A program made the translations under genes and the position numbers. The notes under the pieces were generated by a model that worked only from the letters and a program-made list of their open reading frames with translations, did not search any database and was not told the origin of the DNA. A DNA stretch of 49,666 bases from an uncultured Adlercreutzia sp. (GTDB taxonomy: Bacteria; Actinomycetota; Coriobacteriia; Coriobacteriales; Eggerthellaceae), in NCBI GenBank assembly GCA_910585575.1, contig CAJUFS010000015.1:1-49666 (forward strand), in the 5' to 3' direction. Of the stretch, positions 48,810-49,666 are shown one piece after another. Each line of letters begins with the position of its first letter. Position 1 is the stretch's first letter.

Positions 48810-49666
48810 CTAGCAGGCAAAGGCCTCAAAGGAAGCGGCGAAGGCAGGTGAAACCAGCATTTGCAGATGCGTGCCATCGGCCTCATGGTTCTCGGAGATA
48901 ATATGACACCGCTCATGGGCCAACGACACCAAATCGCCCCGCTGGTAAGGGATAACCACGTCAAGCTTCACGTCGCTGGCTGAAGCTGAGGCGGCTATGG
49001 CCGAGACCAGGGCGTCGATCCCCTCGCCGGTCTTTGCTGAGACGAACTGGGCATGGGGGAATCGACGTTTCAAGCCGGCCTTAGTGTCGTCATCGAGCAT
49101 ATCGCACTTGTTGAATACCTGAATCGTTGCGATATCTTGGGCGCTGATCTGGTCGAGAACGTCATGGACCGCATCGATTTGCCCCTCGAACTCTGGCGAG
49201 GAGGCATCGACGACGTGAAGAATAAGGTCGGCACCGGTAATTTCATCGAGGGTGGACTTGAAGGCTTCCACCAAGGTGGTCGGAAGCTTCTGGATGAACC
49301 CAACGGTGTCAGTGACGGTGATTTCGCGTCCCTCGGGCAGCTCGAACTTGCGTGTTGTGGAATCAAGCGTGGCGAACAGCTTGTCGTAGCTGAGCACGTC
49401 GGATCCCGTAAGTCGGTTGATGAGCGAGCTTTTGCCCGCGTTGGTGTAACCCGCCAGGGCTACCTTGAACATACCGCTGCCATAGCGGCTCTCGCGCTGC
49501 AGCGAGCGCACCTCGCTTAAGTGGGCAAGCTCGCGGCGAATCGAGGTGATGCGCTTGCGCACCATACGACGGTCGACCTCCAGCTGGCTTTCGCCCTCAC
49601 CGAAGCGCGAACCGACGCCACCGCCCATGCGGTTCGAGGCCAAGTGGGCCCACATGCCGCGCAGGC
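48810..49666 (-). CDS. hflX: GTPase HflX, N-terminal part beyond the window
   Basis: The C-terminal 285 residues of HflX, a ribosome-associated GTPase that rescues stalled or heat-damaged ribosomes. The HflX-specific glycine-rich segment MGGGVGSRFGEGESQLEVDRR is followed by the G domain: GYTNAGKSSLIN (G1), DTVGF (G3), NKCD (G4) and SAKTGEG (G5). The frame stays open to base 49666, where LRGMW precedes, so the start is off the right edge. No adapter is seen at this end. Confidence 0.95.
   Translation of the reverse strand, partial: LRGMWAHLASNRMGGGVGSRFGEGESQLEVDRRMVRKRITSIRRELAHLSEVRSLQRESRYGSGMFKVALAGYTNAGKSSLINRLTGSDVLSYDKLFATLDSTTRKFELPEGREITVTDTVGFIQKLPTTLVEAFKSTLDEITGADLILHVVDASSPEFEGQIDAVHDVLDQISAQDIATIQVFNKCDMLDDDTKAGLKRRFPHAQFVSAKTGEGIDALVSAIAASASASDVKLDVVIPYQRGDLVSLAHERCHIISENHEADGTHLQMLVSPAFAASFEAFAC

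Overview
The window is a GC-rich stretch of a chromosome from an anaerobic actinobacterium, most likely of class Coriobacteriia, order Eggerthellales. I infer this from the combination of genes, not from any database match. The pointers are a Tat-exported lipoprotein-type flavoprotein divergent from a 12-TM LuxR-type regulator, an Ech-type [NiFe] hydrogenase, an indolepyruvate:ferredoxin oxidoreductase/PaaK/ACT cluster, and menA. No genus is claimed. Bases 1-48 are not biological: they are an Illumina i5 adapter (index TATAGCCT) followed by the read-1 primer, so the left edge is an untrimmed contig end. It truncates a lipid-kinase gene. The right edge truncates hflX.

Layout. 49-4258: lipid kinase fragment (-), RNase D, YugP-type metallopeptidase, xseA-xseB. 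4367-7004: ackA (+) and pta (-) face each other across 436 bp that hold two large structured repeats. 7222-9527: UDP-galactopyranose mutase plus a GT2 glycosyltransferase. 9541-12726 (-): coaX, dinB and a DegV protein. 13010-18783: ileS-lspA, then a pseudouridine synthase overlapping a ferrochelatase. 19084-22595: the flavoprotein and its divergent regulator. 22763-26521: HemN-like radical SAM protein, tRNA-Pro(GGG), a small unknown protein and a BrnQ transporter. 26953-32438: echABCDEF. 32591-44612: one tightly packed 11-gene run, pgsA-vanW-paaK-ACT-dacA-FHA-iorA-iorB-ACT-paaK-gluQ. 44602-47776 (-): menA, a lipoprotein, a proline-rich membrane protein, dut and nrdR. 47885-48706: a 23-codon membrane peptide divergent from lexA. 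48810-49666 (-): hflX.

How it fits together. Ior would oxidise aryl-pyruvates to aryl-acetyl-CoA and reduced ferredoxin. PaaK interconverts aryl acids and CoA esters. Ech could oxidise reduced ferredoxin to H2 while moving ions. AckA/Pta give acetate-linked ATP. Menaquinone (menA) and the exported flavoprotein point to anaerobic respiration on an organic acceptor.

Most interesting signals. (1) lexA shares a compact divergent promoter with a 23-residue hydrophobic peptide. The peptide promoter is near-consensus and carries a LexA-type box in its spacer, which suggests an SOS-induced small membrane protein. dinB has a matching box. (2) A dispersed ~160-nt element occurs at 5802-5961 and 26521-26674. 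Its arms and inner hairpin differ between copies yet stay complementary, and its imperfect pairs become G-U only on the minus strand, which suggests a structured minus-strand RNA. (3) A 17-unit hexamer array sits directly on the hemH stop codon in an open +1 frame. (4) EchD has a duplicated Ala/Lys-rich C-terminal module.
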